NCBI GenBank assembly: GCA_937924755.1
Contig: CALEVZ010000072.1
Location: 1 to 32,335 of the forward strand
Source of the DNA: an uncultured bacterium
Lineage (GTDB): Bacteria; Acidobacteriota; Thermoanaerobaculia; Thermoanaerobaculales; Thermoanaerobaculaceae
Direction: 5' to 3'
DNA: 32,335 nt
In this document: positions 1 to 9,000 of the stretch, piece by piece
Numbering within the stretch: position 1 is the first letter of the stretch
Layout of the letters: the number at the start of each line of letters is the position of its first letter
Translations under genes and position numbers: made by a program
Notes under the pieces: model-generated
What the model was told of the DNA's origin: nothing
The model's database searches: none
Seen by the model: the letters and a program-made list of their open reading frames with translations, nothing else

Positions 1-11
1 GCCGCACGGCG

Positions 12-47
12 ACCGCCCGCTCGGCCGGCGCGGCTGGGGCGGGCGGT
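12..47. terminator. GC-rich hairpin downstream of the BLUF gene
   Basis: Perfect 9-bp inverted repeat ACCGCCCGC (12-20) / GCGGGCGGT (39-47) with an 18-nt GC-rich loop. It starts 3 bases past the stop of the leftward BLUF gene, where a terminator for the folE-BLUF operon would sit. There is no T-run after it on the minus strand, so intrinsic termination is uncertain. It may simply be a 3' mRNA-stabilising stem. Confidence 0.35.
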
Positions 48-49
48 GA

Positions 50-481
50 TCAGTCGCGGATGGTGATGGCGCCGGTGCTCAGCAGCTCCTCGAGCAGGGC
101 CAGGCAGGCGTGGCCGGTCATGGCGAAGGGGTCGAGGATGGCGCGTTCGGAAAAGCGCAGGATGACGCCGGTGTTGATGCGGTTCAAGTTGACGCAGCCC
201 ATCCGCCAGGAGGCGAAGCGCCGCTCGCTCACCTCGGCGTATTCGAGGAGGGTCACGTCACGGTGGCGCGGGTCGGCGACGATGGCGTTGTAGAGGGAGT
301 TGACGGCGGCGCGGCCGCCCTCGATGACCTGCAGGAACACGTTGCCCGGCGAGTAGGTGCAGAGCAGGCCGGTGATGCCGTGCTCCTGGTTGTGCTTCTG
401 GGAGTGTTGCAGGATGCCGCCGACCAGGGCGTCGTCGATCTCCTGGGTGGCGCGGCTCGCGTAGAGAAGTCGTACCAGCAT
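50..481 (-). CDS. BLUF-domain blue-light photoreceptor protein (143 aa)
   Basis: A short stand-alone BLUF (sensor of blue light using FAD) protein. The ATG at 481 is preceded by AGGAGG, and the protein begins MLVRLLYASRA. Flavin-pocket residues are where the family has them: Tyr7, Asn31 (within KHNQEHGITG), Gln51 (FLQVIEG) and Trp92/Met94 (SWRMG). The conserved DPRH loop lies near residue 70. BLUF domains sense blue light through a hydrogen-bond switch around Tyr and Gln. After the roughly 95-residue core only about 45 residues remain, so there is no attached EAL, cyclase or DNA-binding domain, and signalling must go through a protein partner. It lies 13 bp downstream of folE on the same strand, so the two are very probably co-transcribed, and it is divergent from a diguanylate cyclase gene. 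The family call is firm; the output is unknown. Confidence 0.9.
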   Translation of the reverse strand: MLVRLLYASRATQEIDDALVGGILQHSQKHNQEHGITGLLCTYSPGNVFLQVIEGGRAAVNSLYNAIVADPRHRDVTLLEYAEVSERRFASWRMGCVNLNRINTGVILRFSERAILDPFAMTGHACLALLEELLSTGAITIRD

Positions 482-494
482 GGCCCGGGTCCTC

Positions 495-1232
495 CTAGTC
501 GTGGCGGTCGGTGAGCAGCGACAGGAACTCGCGACGCAGCGTGGCGTTTTTGAGGAAGGCCCCACGCATGACGCTGTTGGTCATCTTGGAGTCCATGTCC
601 TTCACTCCGCGCCACTGCATGCAGTAGTGGTCGGCCTCCATGACGATGGCCAGGCCGTCGGGCTGCATCTTGTCCTGCAGCAGGTCGGCGAGCTGGATGA
701 TCGCCTCCTCCTGAATCTGCGGCCGGGTCATCACCCACTCCACCAGGCGGGCGTACTTGGAGAGTCCGATGAGGGCGGAGTGCTCGTTGGGCAGAACGCC
801 GACCCAGATGCGGCCGATGATCGGGCAAAGGTGGTGGGAACAGGCGCTGCGCACGGTGATCGGGCCGACGATCATCAACTCGTTGAGACGGCGGACGTTG
901 GGGAACTCGGTGATGGGCGGCGCGGGGGCGTAGCGGCCGGCGAAGACCTCCTGCAGGTACATCTTGGCGACCCGGCGGGCGGTGTCGCGGGTGTTGTGGT
1001 CGCTCGAGGTGTCGATGACCAGGGCCTGCAGGACTTCCTCCATCCGGGCAGCCACTTCCTCTTGCAGGGCCTCCAGCTCGCCCTCCTGGATGAAGGCGGA
1101 GATGTTGTCGTTGGCGTGGAAGCGGGCGCCGGCGGCGAGAATGCGGGCGCGGATTCGCTGGGCGACGAGGGGCGTCGAGTGGGGCTTTTGGGGGGATAGG
1201 TCCTCCTCCTGAGGCTGGGGCTGAAAGGCCAT
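495..1232 (-). CDS. folE: GTP cyclohydrolase I FolE (245 aa)
   Basis: Converts GTP to 7,8-dihydroneopterin triphosphate, the first step of folate/pterin synthesis, in the cytoplasm. The zinc ligands of the family are present: Cys131 and His134 in ACSHHLCP and Cys204 in HYCMQWRGV. The helical TARRVAKMYLQEVFAGRY segment (about residues 84-101) and the LSKYARLVEW segment (about 157-166) are typical. The N-terminal 55 or so residues are an extension beyond the catalytic core. The ATG at 1232 was chosen because GAGGAG stands just upstream; the reading frame runs 18 codons further back without another such site. The gene is followed after 13 bp by the BLUF gene, suggesting a common mRNA. Tetrahydropterin production next to a flavin photoreceptor is noteworthy, but a functional link is only inferred. 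Confidence 0.93.
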   Translation of the reverse strand: MAFQPQPQEEDLSPQKPHSTPLVAQRIRARILAAGARFHANDNISAFIQEGELEALQEEVAARMEEVLQALVIDTSSDHNTRDTARRVAKMYLQEVFAGRYAPAPPITEFPNVRRLNELMIVGPITVRSACSHHLCPIIGRIWVGVLPNEHSALIGLSKYARLVEWVMTRPQIQEEAIIQLADLLQDKMQPDGLAIVMEADHYCMQWRGVKDMDSKMTNSVMRGAFLKNATLRREFLSLLTDRHD

Positions 1233-1251
1233 GGCCAATCTCCTCAAAAAA

Positions 1252-1260
1252 AGCGTAGCA
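1252..1260 (-). promoter_or_regulatory. Probable extended -10 promoter of folE
   Basis: Read on the minus strand this is TGCTACGCT, an extended -10 (TGn + TACGCT), about 20 bases before the folE start. No clear -35 is seen at 17 bp. Transcription would begin near 1245, leaving a short leader that contains the GAGGAG site. Confidence 0.4.
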
Positions 1261-1298
1261 CGCGCCGGGGCAGGGGAGCCGGCCAAGGCGAACGCCGT

Positions 1299-1326
1299 TT
1301 GCGGCTTTGCACGTGCCCGGTATGAT
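1299..1326 (+). promoter_or_regulatory. Probable promoter of the diguanylate cyclase gene
   Basis: TTGCGG (1299-1304), a 16-bp spacer and TATGAT (1321-1326) resemble a sigma-70 promoter. It would start transcription near 1333, ahead of the ATG at 1379. This argues against the upstream in-frame TTG at 1307 and ATG at 1322 as translation starts. Confidence 0.45.
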
Positions 1327-1378
1327 ACGAGACGGGAACAGGCAATTGTTGGAGGCCAGGAGACCTCAGCCGCAAGGG

Positions 1379-4276
1379 ATGTCGGGCCGGCGACGGTGGG
1401 CGCTAGCCGCCGCCCTGATGACCGGGATAATCGCCGCGGCCCTGGCCGGTGAGCGCCAGTTTGCCGTGCGCCGCTGGACGGTCAACCAGGGGCTGCCCCA
1501 GAATTCGGTGACCGCCATCCTTCAGGATGAGGAGGGGTACCTCTGGATAGGCACCTTTGGCGGCCTGGCCCGCTTCGATGGGCGAACTTTCAAAGGTATC
1601 CCCACTCGCGGCCCCGGGACGCCCCCCCTAGCGCGGGTGCTGGCGCTGCATCAGGGGCCCGGCGGGCGTATTTGGGTGGGAACGGAAGGTGCCGGGCTGC
1701 TGGTGGTGGAGGGCGACTGCCTAGTGGTCCCTGCCGGGGTGCCGCCGCTCCCGGGTGAGACCGTCCATTCCCTCTGGGAGCGGGGGGAGGGGTCGCTCTG
1801 GCTGGGAACCGCGAGTTCGGGGCTCCTGCGGGTGGCTGGAGGGGAGGTGCGCCGGTGGGGGGATGCCGCCGGGGTGCGCGAGAACGTCGGCGCGGTGCTG
1901 CCCGTGGACGAGATGAACCTGGTGGTGGCCACCGGAGCGACCCTAATGGTGGTTTCCGAGACGCGGCCGGAGGGTTCCCGGATTCTGCTGGGCGACATCC
2001 TGGTTCACGCCCTCACCAAGGATCGGGACGGGTCGCTACTGGTCTCGACGATGGGCCAGGGTCTTCTCCGTGTACCCCACCAGGGCGAGGTGGAGCAGCT
2101 GCTGCCCCCGAAGATCCGGCACGGGGAGTACACCTGCGCCGCGCGGGATCCTTGGGGGAGGGTGTGGGCCGCCGTGGGGGGAAGCGGCGTGTTCAGCGTG
2201 GAAGACTCCACCCTGCGGCTGGTCGCTACCCCGGCCCGGCCGGGGGAGTCGTTCCGCGCCATGACCGCCGACCGGGAGGGGAACCTGTGGCTGGGCTCCG
2301 ACGGCGGCGGGCTGGTGCAGCTGGTGCCCGCCTCCTTCAGCATGATTGGTCGTGCCCAGGGGTTGCCGGAAGAGGTTATTCACCCGGTGGCAGAGGGGGC
2401 CGATGGCGCCCTGTGGGTGGGGGCGGGGTGCGCGGGCATCGTGAAGATCGCCGGCGATGACGTCACCGTGGTGGGGCGCGAGGCGGGGCTGGGCGCCGAC
2501 TCCTGCGTGTACTCCCTGTGGCCCCGGCGTGACGGCTCGATGCTGGCGGCGGAATACCGGGGGGAGGTGTGGACCGTCCGTGGGGAAAAAGTGATCCGGC
2601 ACCCCGCCTCTCCCATACCGCTGCCCACCGCGCTCCTGGAGGATCGGGCCGGGGCGGTGTGGGTGGCCACCCGGCACAGTGGGGTGCACCGCATCGAGGG
2701 TGGCCGGCGACGTGCCTTCACCGCCGCCGATGGGCTACCCACCAACGAAGTGGCCGCGCTCGTCGAGGATGAGGACGACAGCCTGCTGGTGGGCACCGCC
2801 CAGGGGGTTGGCGTCATCCGTGGAGAGCGGGCCTTTCCCCTGACCACCACCGGGGACCCCATGCCCCGGGCGGTGCGGGCTCTGCTGCGGGAGGGACCGC
2901 GGCTGTGGATCGGCAGCTACGGTGACGGCCTGGCGGTGGTGGAGCAGGGCAGGTTGTTTCGTTTCACTTCGCAGCACGGCCTCCCCGAGGGTGTGGTGTC
3001 GTTCCTGCACCGGGACGAGGTGGGGTTCTTGTGGTGGACGGGCAACCGCGGGGTGCACCGTGCCCGCGTGCGAGAGCTGGTCGAGGTGGCGAGGGGAGTG
3101 CGGCGGTCGGCCATCGTGCGCTCCTTCGGGGAGGAGGACGGCCTGGCCTCCGCCGAAACCAACGGCGGGTTCTCACCGGCGGGTTGGGTGTGCCGCAACG
3201 GCCGGCTGCTCATTCCCACCCCGCGCGGGCTTGCCGGGGTGGACCCGCGCCGGCTGGCAGCCACCCCTTCCCCTCCGCTGCCGCGTCTGGGGGAGGTCCT
3301 GCTGGACGGGGTCCCGGCTGCGGTGGTCGGCAGGGAGTTGAGAATCCCGCCGGGCACCCGTCGTATTCAGGTGACCGTGGAAGCACCCACCTTCCGTGCC
3401 CCAGAGCAGCTGCGCCACTTCACACGCTTGCAGGGGTTTGATGACGAGTGGGTGGACGGGGGAAATGACCCCGTCTCGACCTTCACCAACTTGCCCCGGG
3501 GTCGCTACATTTTCCAGGCTCGCACTGCCAACGAGGCAGGGGAGGCGAGTCCCGAGGTGAGCCTCCTCACCCTGCGGGCGCTGCCGCACTTCTACCAGCG
3601 ACGAGATGTAGGGGTGGCAGCCGTCGTGGCACTAGGGCTGCTCGTTGCCACGGGAATCGCCGGTCGCACGGCGTCGCTGCGGCGGCGGGCGCGCGATTTG
3701 GAGCGCCAGGTGGCCCAGCGCACCGAGGAGCTGCGCGTCGCCAACGCCCGCCTGGAAAAACTCGCCAGCACCGACCAGCTCACCGGTCTGCCCAACGCTC
3801 GCACCTTTCGTGAGCGACTGGAGGTGGCCTGGGCAGCGGCGCGACGGGAGCACAGCTGGGTTTCCCTCATCATGCTGGACGTGGATCACTTCAAGGCCTA
3901 TAACGACACCTTCGGCCACCCGTCGGGCGACCTGTGCCTGCGCCGCGTTGGCGCGCAGCTGGCCGCTTCCTTGTACCAGGCGAGCGACCTGGCGGCACGC
4001 TACGGAGGCGAGGAGTTTGCCATCCTGCTGGCGGGGGCGACAGAGCAGGCGACGGCCCCAGTGGCGGAACGGGTGCGGGCGGCCGTGGAGTCCTTGTTCA
4101 TCCCCCACCCCAGCTCGCCGGTGGCCGCCCATGTGACCATCAGCGCCGGGTGTGCCAGTGCGTATCCAGCGGCGGGGGGCAGCCCGGAGGAACTGATCGC
4201 CGCCGCCGACGCCGCCCTCTATGAGGCCAAGCGAAGCGGGCGCAACCGGGTTGTGGCGGCTGCCATCGGGGCTTGA
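1379..4276 (+). CDS. Membrane-anchored beta-propeller (Reg_prop/Y_Y_Y) diguanylate cyclase (965 aa)
   Basis: Predicted to make cyclic di-GMP from GTP in response to an extracytoplasmic signal. Order of parts: a signal peptide or N-terminal anchor (MSGRRRWALAAALMTGIIAA); many two-component-regulator propeller blades with the pattern GxLWxGTxxGGLxR (about residues 25-620); a Y_Y_Y immunoglobulin-like domain (about 670-740); one transmembrane helix (about 743-762); a short coiled coil (RARDLERQVAQRTEELRVANARLEKL); and a GGDEF domain. The active-site GGEEF is at residues 876-880, preceded by LDVDHFKAYND, so catalysis should be intact. The inhibitory I-site RxxD five residues before GGEEF reads QASD, so product inhibition at this site is probably lost. 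ATG 1379 starts directly at the signal peptide and lies downstream of the likely promoter; its Shine-Dalgarno (AGGAG at 1358) is rather far away, so the start is moderately sure. The gene is divergent from folE-BLUF. Confidence 0.88.
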   Translation: MSGRRRWALAAALMTGIIAAALAGERQFAVRRWTVNQGLPQNSVTAILQDEEGYLWIGTFGGLARFDGRTFKGIPTRGPGTPPLARVLALHQGPGGRIWVGTEGAGLLVVEGDCLVVPAGVPPLPGETVHSLWERGEGSLWLGTASSGLLRVAGGEVRRWGDAAGVRENVGAVLPVDEMNLVVATGATLMVVSETRPEGSRILLGDILVHALTKDRDGSLLVSTMGQGLLRVPHQGEVEQLLPPKIRHGEYTCAARDPWGRVWAAVGGSGVFSVEDSTLRLVATPARPGESFRAMTADREGNLWLGSDGGGLVQLVPASFSMIGRAQGLPEEVIHPVAEGADGALWVGAGCAGIVKIAGDDVTVVGREAGLGADSCVYSLWPRRDGSMLAAEYRGEVWTVRGEKVIRHPASPIPLPTALLEDRAGAVWVATRHSGVHRIEGGRRRAFTAADGLPTNEVAALVEDEDDSLLVGTAQGVGVIRGERAFPLTTTGDPMPRAVRALLREGPRLWIGSYGDGLAVVEQGRLFRFTSQHGLPEGVVSFLHRDEVGFLWWTGNRGVHRARVRELVEVARGVRRSAIVRSFGEEDGLASAETNGGFSPAGWVCRNGRLLIPTPRGLAGVDPRRLAATPSPPLPRLGEVLLDGVPAAVVGRELRIPPGTRRIQVTVEAPTFRAPEQLRHFTRLQGFDDEWVDGGNDPVSTFTNLPRGRYIFQARTANEAGEASPEVSLLTLRALPHFYQRRDVGVAAVVALGLLVATGIAGRTASLRRRARDLERQVAQRTEELRVANARLEKLASTDQLTGLPNARTFRERLEVAWAAARREHSWVSLIMLDVDHFKAYNDTFGHPSGDLCLRRVGAQLAASLYQASDLAARYGGEEFAILLAGATEQATAPVAERVRAAVESLFIPHPSSPVAAHVTISAGCASAYPAAGGSPEELIAAADAALYEAKRSGRNRVVAAAIGA

Positions 4277-4372
4277 CGGGGTGACGGAGCCCGATGAGAA
4301 CCCACCGAAATGGCCGTGGCGTTCTGTCTTCCGGACAGGCATGGCAGCGGTGAGAGAGGCGCAGGGAAGGTG

Positions 4373-5137
4373 TCACGGGGCAGGGCGAGGCAGTTTCGGC
4401 CGCAGGGTGGCCAGGCCGCCGTCCACCCCGAGAATCTGGCCGGTCACCCACGCCTGCTCGGGGTCGAGGAGCCACGCCAACGCCGCGGCCACATCTCGCG
4501 GGGTGCCGAGGCGGCCCAGGGGGTGCATGGCCAGGGAGGCTGCGCGGGCGGTTTCCGAGGCCAGCAGGCGCGTCGTCAGGGGCGTTTCCACGAGGCCCGG
4601 CGCCACCGCGTTGACCCGGATGCGGGAAGGAGCGTAGGTGGCCGCGGCGGCCAGGGTGAGGCCGATGACCCCCCCCTTGGCGGCGGCAATGGCCTCGTGG
4701 TTGGCGAAGCCGGTGCGGGCCGCCGCGGTGGACACCAGGGCGATGGATCCTCCCCTCGGGAGCATGGCGCGGGCAGCGGCCCGCACGCAGGCGAAGGCAG
4801 AGGTCAGGTTGGCGGCGAGGGTGGCCTGCCAGTCGGCTTCGGAGGTGACGTGGGCGGGCTTTAAGACCAGCGAGCCGACGCAGTTGGCAACGCCGTCCAG
4901 GCCTCCCAGGCGGGCGACCGCCTCGTCCACCACCCGATCCACCTCGGAAAACGAGGTGGCGTCGGCGACGGCGCTGGCCGCGTCCAGCTCGCCGGCCAGG
5001 GCGGCCAGCGCGTCAGCCCGGCGCCCGCAGAGGAACAGACGGGCGCCCGAAGCGGCCAGGCGCCGCGCCAGGGCGCTGCCGATGCCACCCGTGGCGCCGA
5101 GGACGAGAAAGGCAGGGATGAGAGATGTGCCGCTCAT
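4373..5137 (-). CDS. Short-chain dehydrogenase/reductase (SDR) family protein lacking the catalytic Tyr (254 aa)
   Basis: A Rossmann-fold SDR: the cofactor loop GATGGIG is at residues 14-20, Asn110 lies in LAANLTSAF, Ser136 in VSTAA, and the C-terminal NAVAPGLVETPLT and VTGQILGVDGG segments are typical. The usual Tyr of YxxxK is missing: the motif reads I150-A-A-A-K154 within NHEAIAAAKGG, so the Lys is kept but the proton-donating Tyr is Ile. The protein may therefore bind NAD(P)H without acting as a classical alcohol/carbonyl oxidoreductase, or it may use another residue. ATG 5137 has GAGGAG upstream. It appears to be a single-gene unit; its substrate cannot be told from sequence. Confidence 0.85.
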   Translation of the reverse strand: MSGTSLIPAFLVLGATGGIGSALARRLAASGARLFLCGRRADALAALAGELDAASAVADATSFSEVDRVVDEAVARLGGLDGVANCVGSLVLKPAHVTSEADWQATLAANLTSAFACVRAAARAMLPRGGSIALVSTAAARTGFANHEAIAAAKGGVIGLTLAAAATYAPSRIRVNAVAPGLVETPLTTRLLASETARAASLAMHPLGRLGTPRDVAAALAWLLDPEQAWVTGQILGVDGGLATLRPKLPRPAP

Positions 5138-5265
5138 GCCGTTACGCTCCTCGACCGCATCAACGTTGCTGCGTACCATCTATTCGCTGGACGGGCGGAC
5201 TCAGGGCGGGGGGTGAGCGCGGCTCCGGCGCGGCGAAGTGGCTTGGTGGGGTGCACACCCGTGCC

Positions 5266-5733
5266 TCACGGCTGGACTCTTTGCAGCAGCCGCACGTCCA
5301 GGAGGTCTCTGTCTCGGCCCGAGGCGAGCTTGTTGCGGATGAGGTCGTCCCGGCCCAGGAAGGGAACGGAGATGCCGGCTACCGGCATCTCCAGACGACG
5401 CTCCCACGCCTGCTCGAACCCCAGGCCCGAGACCGACGTCAAGAGGTCGATGCGCCGGGGGGGGAGCCCGATCTGGTAGACCGTTCCCGGGGTCTGCAGG
5501 TCGGCCACAGTGAGGCCGTGGTCGGCGACGGGGGCGCCGAACTCCCCGAGGGCAGCCCAGACCCGCGCCGCATTGCCCGCCGCGGGATCGATCCAGATGT
5601 CCAGGTCGCAGGTGGCCCGGGGCACCCCGTGCACCGCCATGGCGTGGGCGCCGACGATGAGGTAGCGGGCGTTGGTCGCCGCCAGGGCCCGGAGGAGGTC
5701 GAGGAAATCCTCGTGGAAGCCCTGGGCGGTCAT
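5266..5733 (-). CDS. Nucleotidyltransferase-fold protein, AbiEii/MNT-like (155 aa), toxin candidate
   Basis: A minimal nucleotidyltransferase fold. Near residues 24-46 it reads YLIVGAHAMAVHG, then PRATCDLDIWID, with the paired aspartates of DLD expected to bind metal. A later Asp lies in RRIDLLTSV, and the end is RDLLDVRLL. This matches small AbiEii/DUF6036-like nucleotidyltransferases, which often act as toxins or as NMP-transferring partners in two-gene modules. The start ATG (5733) overlaps the stop of the upstream small gene as ATGA, so the two are translationally coupled. Toxin identity is inferred from this arrangement. It could instead be a solitary housekeeping-type nucleotidyltransferase. 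Confidence 0.8.
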   Translation of the reverse strand: MTAQGFHEDFLDLLRALAATNARYLIVGAHAMAVHGVPRATCDLDIWIDPAAGNAARVWAALGEFGAPVADHGLTVADLQTPGTVYQIGLPPRRIDLLTSVSGLGFEQAWERRLEMPVAGISVPFLGRDDLIRNKLASGRDRDLLDVRLLQRVQP

Positions 5734-5957
5734 GGGCCGGGGCGCACCACGCGGCCGGGGGCGCGACGGCGATGGTAGGTGGGGATGGCGCGCCCGGAGA
5801 GCTCCCACGTTGTGGAGGCGAGCTCCCACATCATCGCCAGCCGCTGCTCCGCCGTGGTCACTCCCGAGAGATCCTCATCGGGCTCCTCTCCCAGTCGATA
5901 CCGGGCGATGGGCCACGAGCCCCGCGCCTGCGCCCTTCGCGCCGCCTCCTCGTTCAT
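5730..5957 (-). CDS. Small protein coupled to the nucleotidyltransferase, antitoxin candidate (75 aa)
   Basis: A small basic protein starting MNEEAARRAQARGSWP, with a middle segment TAEQRLAMMWELASTTWELSGRAI followed by an arginine-rich tail (YHRRRAPGRVVRPG). Its stop overlaps the next gene's ATG by 4 bp. Small proteins with a comparable RLxMxWELxxxxWELxGR segment commonly precede nucleotidyltransferases of this kind in my experience, and the order small gene then nucleotidyltransferase fits a toxin-antitoxin layout. The start at 5957 is supported by an extended -10 box ending only 7 nt upstream, which implies a leaderless mRNA. There is no recognised DNA-binding motif, so the role is inferred from context. 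Confidence 0.65.
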   Translation of the reverse strand: MNEEAARRAQARGSWPIARYRLGEEPDEDLSGVTTAEQRLAMMWELASTTWELSGRAIPTYHRRRAPGRVVRPGP

Positions 5958-5964
5958 ACGTGGA

Positions 5965-5973
5965 AGTATAGCA
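5965..5973 (-). promoter_or_regulatory. Extended -10 promoter giving a leaderless transcript
   Basis: On the minus strand this reads TGCTATACT, a strong extended -10 (TGn + TATACT). Only 7 nt separate it from the ATG of the 75-aa gene at 5957, so transcription would begin at or within one base of the start codon. No Shine-Dalgarno can fit. Confidence 0.6.
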
Positions 5974-6027
5974 AGGATATACGGGCAGCGCACCAAGCTG
6001 TCGGGCGACCGCAGGCGCCGGAGCGGC

Positions 6028-9000
6028 CTAGAGCCGCCCCGGGGTCCACGGCGCCCCCGCCTGGTCCATGGCCTTTTCCAGCGCCGCGAGATCCACCTCC
6101 ACCAGCTGCCGGAGCTGGGCGTGCACGGTGGCGAACTGCTCGCTGGCGACGCGGTACGACTCCCGTGCCGTGCCGGTGGGTGCCGAGGTGTTGCTCCAGA
6201 ACGCCGACACGACGGTCTGCACGCGGCCGGAGATGGAGGGTGGCGTGGGGTAGTTGCGCCGGTCGCCGACGCGGTCGCCGCGCAAGGTGAGGTTGATGGC
6301 CTCCAGCCGCCGACGCAGCTCCGCCGCCCGGTCGACCAGCTCGGGCGGGGCGGCGGGGGTATCGCGCAAGGCCTTGGCGATGGCATCCAACCGCTTGTCG
6401 GTGTCCTTGGTGACCTCCACGGCCCCCAGCACCCGCCGTTGCAGCTCCGCCACTTCCCTCTGGAAGGCCAGCAGGGCGGCCCGATCGGCAGCCGGGAGGG
6501 TGGCGAGGTTCAAGGGTTTCACCTCGAACCGCACGGGCCCGGCCAAGGTGGTGGTGACGCTGTTCACACGCTTGCTCAAGGTCACCGTGTACGCCCCCGG
6601 TACCACCATGGGTCCCCCGCCGCTGTTGTCCTCCTCATCGTCATCCTCCCGCGGGCGCTGGGCCGTGGGAGGGGTGACCGGCGGGTAGCGGAGGTTCCAC
6701 GCCACCCGCTGGAACCCCTTGCCGGTGGGCCCCGAGAGCTGCCGCACCACCTCCCCCTGGGCGTCCCGCACGGTGAGGATGATCTGCGGCTTCTCCTCCA
6801 GCTCCTCCTCCCGCAGCTCCTCCAGGGTGGGGTAGGGCGGGTCGAGCTTCTTCTTGATGGCCTCCTTCTCCCGCTCGTGGCGCAGTTCGGTCCTGGTTTT
6901 CAAGCCCTCTTTGAGGTAATAGGTAAAGGTGGCGCCGAAGGGGGGGTTGTCGGCGGTGAAGAAGGTCTCCCCCAGGGAGGCCTTCTTGCCCCACCCGAAG
7001 CGGCCTGACTCGATGTAGGCCAGGGCGTCCTTGACGGGGAACAGCAGCGCCTCCTTCTCCAGCATGGCGCGGGTGATCCCCCGCAGGGGGGTGTAGTCGT
7101 CCAGGACGTAGAACCCGCGGCCGAAGGTGGCCAGCACCAGGTCGTTCTCCTGTCGCTGGATGGCGATGTCGCGCACCGAAATCGTGGGCATTCCCTTGAG
7201 CTTGATCCAAATGGCGCCGCCGTCGGGGGAGAAGTGCACCCCGTACTCGGTACCCAGAAAAAGCAGGTTGGGGTCCTGGTGGTCCTCCACGATGTCGTAG
7301 CAGACCTCTGGCTCCTTGAGGTTGCCAACCAGGGAGGTCCAGGTACGCCCGCGATCCGAGCTTTTCAGCACGTAGGGGGCAAAGTCCGCCCGTTTGTGGT
7401 TGTCGAAGGTGGCGTAGACGGTATCCGGCCGGTGGCGGGAAGCCAGCACCGAGGAAACGTACGTGAGCTCGGGGACGCCGGGGAAGCGCTCGATCTTGCG
7501 CCAGCTCGCCCCGCCGTTCTCGCTCACCTGGATCAATCCGTCGTCGGTGCCCACGTAGAGCAGCCCCTCCACCAGGGGGGACTCGTCCAGCGCCACGATG
7601 TTGCCGTAGAACGAGGTGGAAGCGTTCTTGGCCACCGCATCGGCCGGCCACACCCGGTCCATCACCTTGAGGCGGTTGCGGTCGATCTGGCGAGTCAGAT
7701 CGCCGGAGATGGGCACCCAGGAGTCGCCCCGGTCCTCCGAGCGAAACAGCCGCTGGGCGGCGAAGTAGAGCCGTCTGGGGTTATGGGGTGAGATGATGAA
7801 CGGCGAATCCCAGTTCCACCGGTGCGGGTCGTCCCCCGGGGCTTCCTGGGGCTGGACGAAGACCCGCTCGCCCGAGGCGCGGTCGTAGCGCACGATCCAG
7901 CCGTGTTGCGCCTCGGAGTAAATGATGTTCGGGTTTTCCGGATCGATGGCCGGCACGAAGCCGTCTCCCCCTTGGGTGATGAACCAGTCGCCGTTGGTGA
8001 TGCCGTGGCGGGAGGTGGTGCGGGCGGGGCCGCACTGGGTGTTGTTGTCCTGGGTTCCGCCGCAGACGGTGTAGAAGGGGGCGTCGTTGCCCACCGCCAC
8101 CCGATAGAACTGGGTGACCGGCAGGTTGGGCTTGAACTGCCAGGTCTTGGCCCGGTCCCAGGTCTCGTAAATGCCGCCGTCGCTGCCGATGAGCAGGTGG
8201 TCGGTGTTGGCGGGATCGATCCAGAGGGCGTGGTTGTCCACGTGTTTGGCCTGCTCGCCGGCGCGCACCCAGGTCTTGCCGCCGTCCTCGCTGACCATGA
8301 AGTAGGTGTCCATGGAGTAAACCCGGTCGACGTTCTTGGGGTCGGCGAACAGCTCTGAGTAGTACTGACCCGAGGAGGACAAATAGCCGCTGCGGCGCTC
8401 CCAGCTCTCCCCGCGGTCGCGGGAACGGAAAATGCCGCCCTTGTCCTGCATGGCCTCGACGATGGCGTAGATCACGTCGGGGTTGGCGGGGGAGACGGCG
8501 AGGCCGATGCGCCCCAGGTCCACCTTGGGCAAGCCCTGGGTGATTTTGCGCCAGCTTCTGCCGGCGTCGGTGGACTTGTAAATCCCCGACTCGGGGCCGC
8601 CGTTGATCAGCGTCCACACGTGGCGCCGCCGCTGGTAGGCGGAGGCGTACAGCACGTCGGGGTTGCGGGGGTCGAAGTGCACCTCGCTCACCCCGGTGTG
8701 CTCGGAGATGTGCAGGATGCGCTCCCAGTTGGCGCCGCCGTCGGTGCTTTTGTACAGGCCCCGGTCCCCCCCCGGCCCCCACAGGGGCCCCTGGGCGGCC
8801 ACGTACACCACGTCGGAGTTACGGGGGTCGACGCGGATCATGCCGATGTGCTCGGATTTCTTCAAGCCCATGTTTTTCCAAGTCTTGCCGCCGTCCAGGG
8901 ATTTGTACACGCCGTCCCCCCAGGAGACCGAGCGTTGGGAGTTGTTTTCCCCCGTGCCCACCCAGATCACGTGGGGGTTGTTGGGGTCGATGGTGACGCA

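Noticed and set aside
1307-1378. Upstream TTG/ATG starts for the diguanylate cyclase
   Set aside because: They fall inside or before the likely promoter -10 and would place 24 extra residues ahead of a clean signal peptide.
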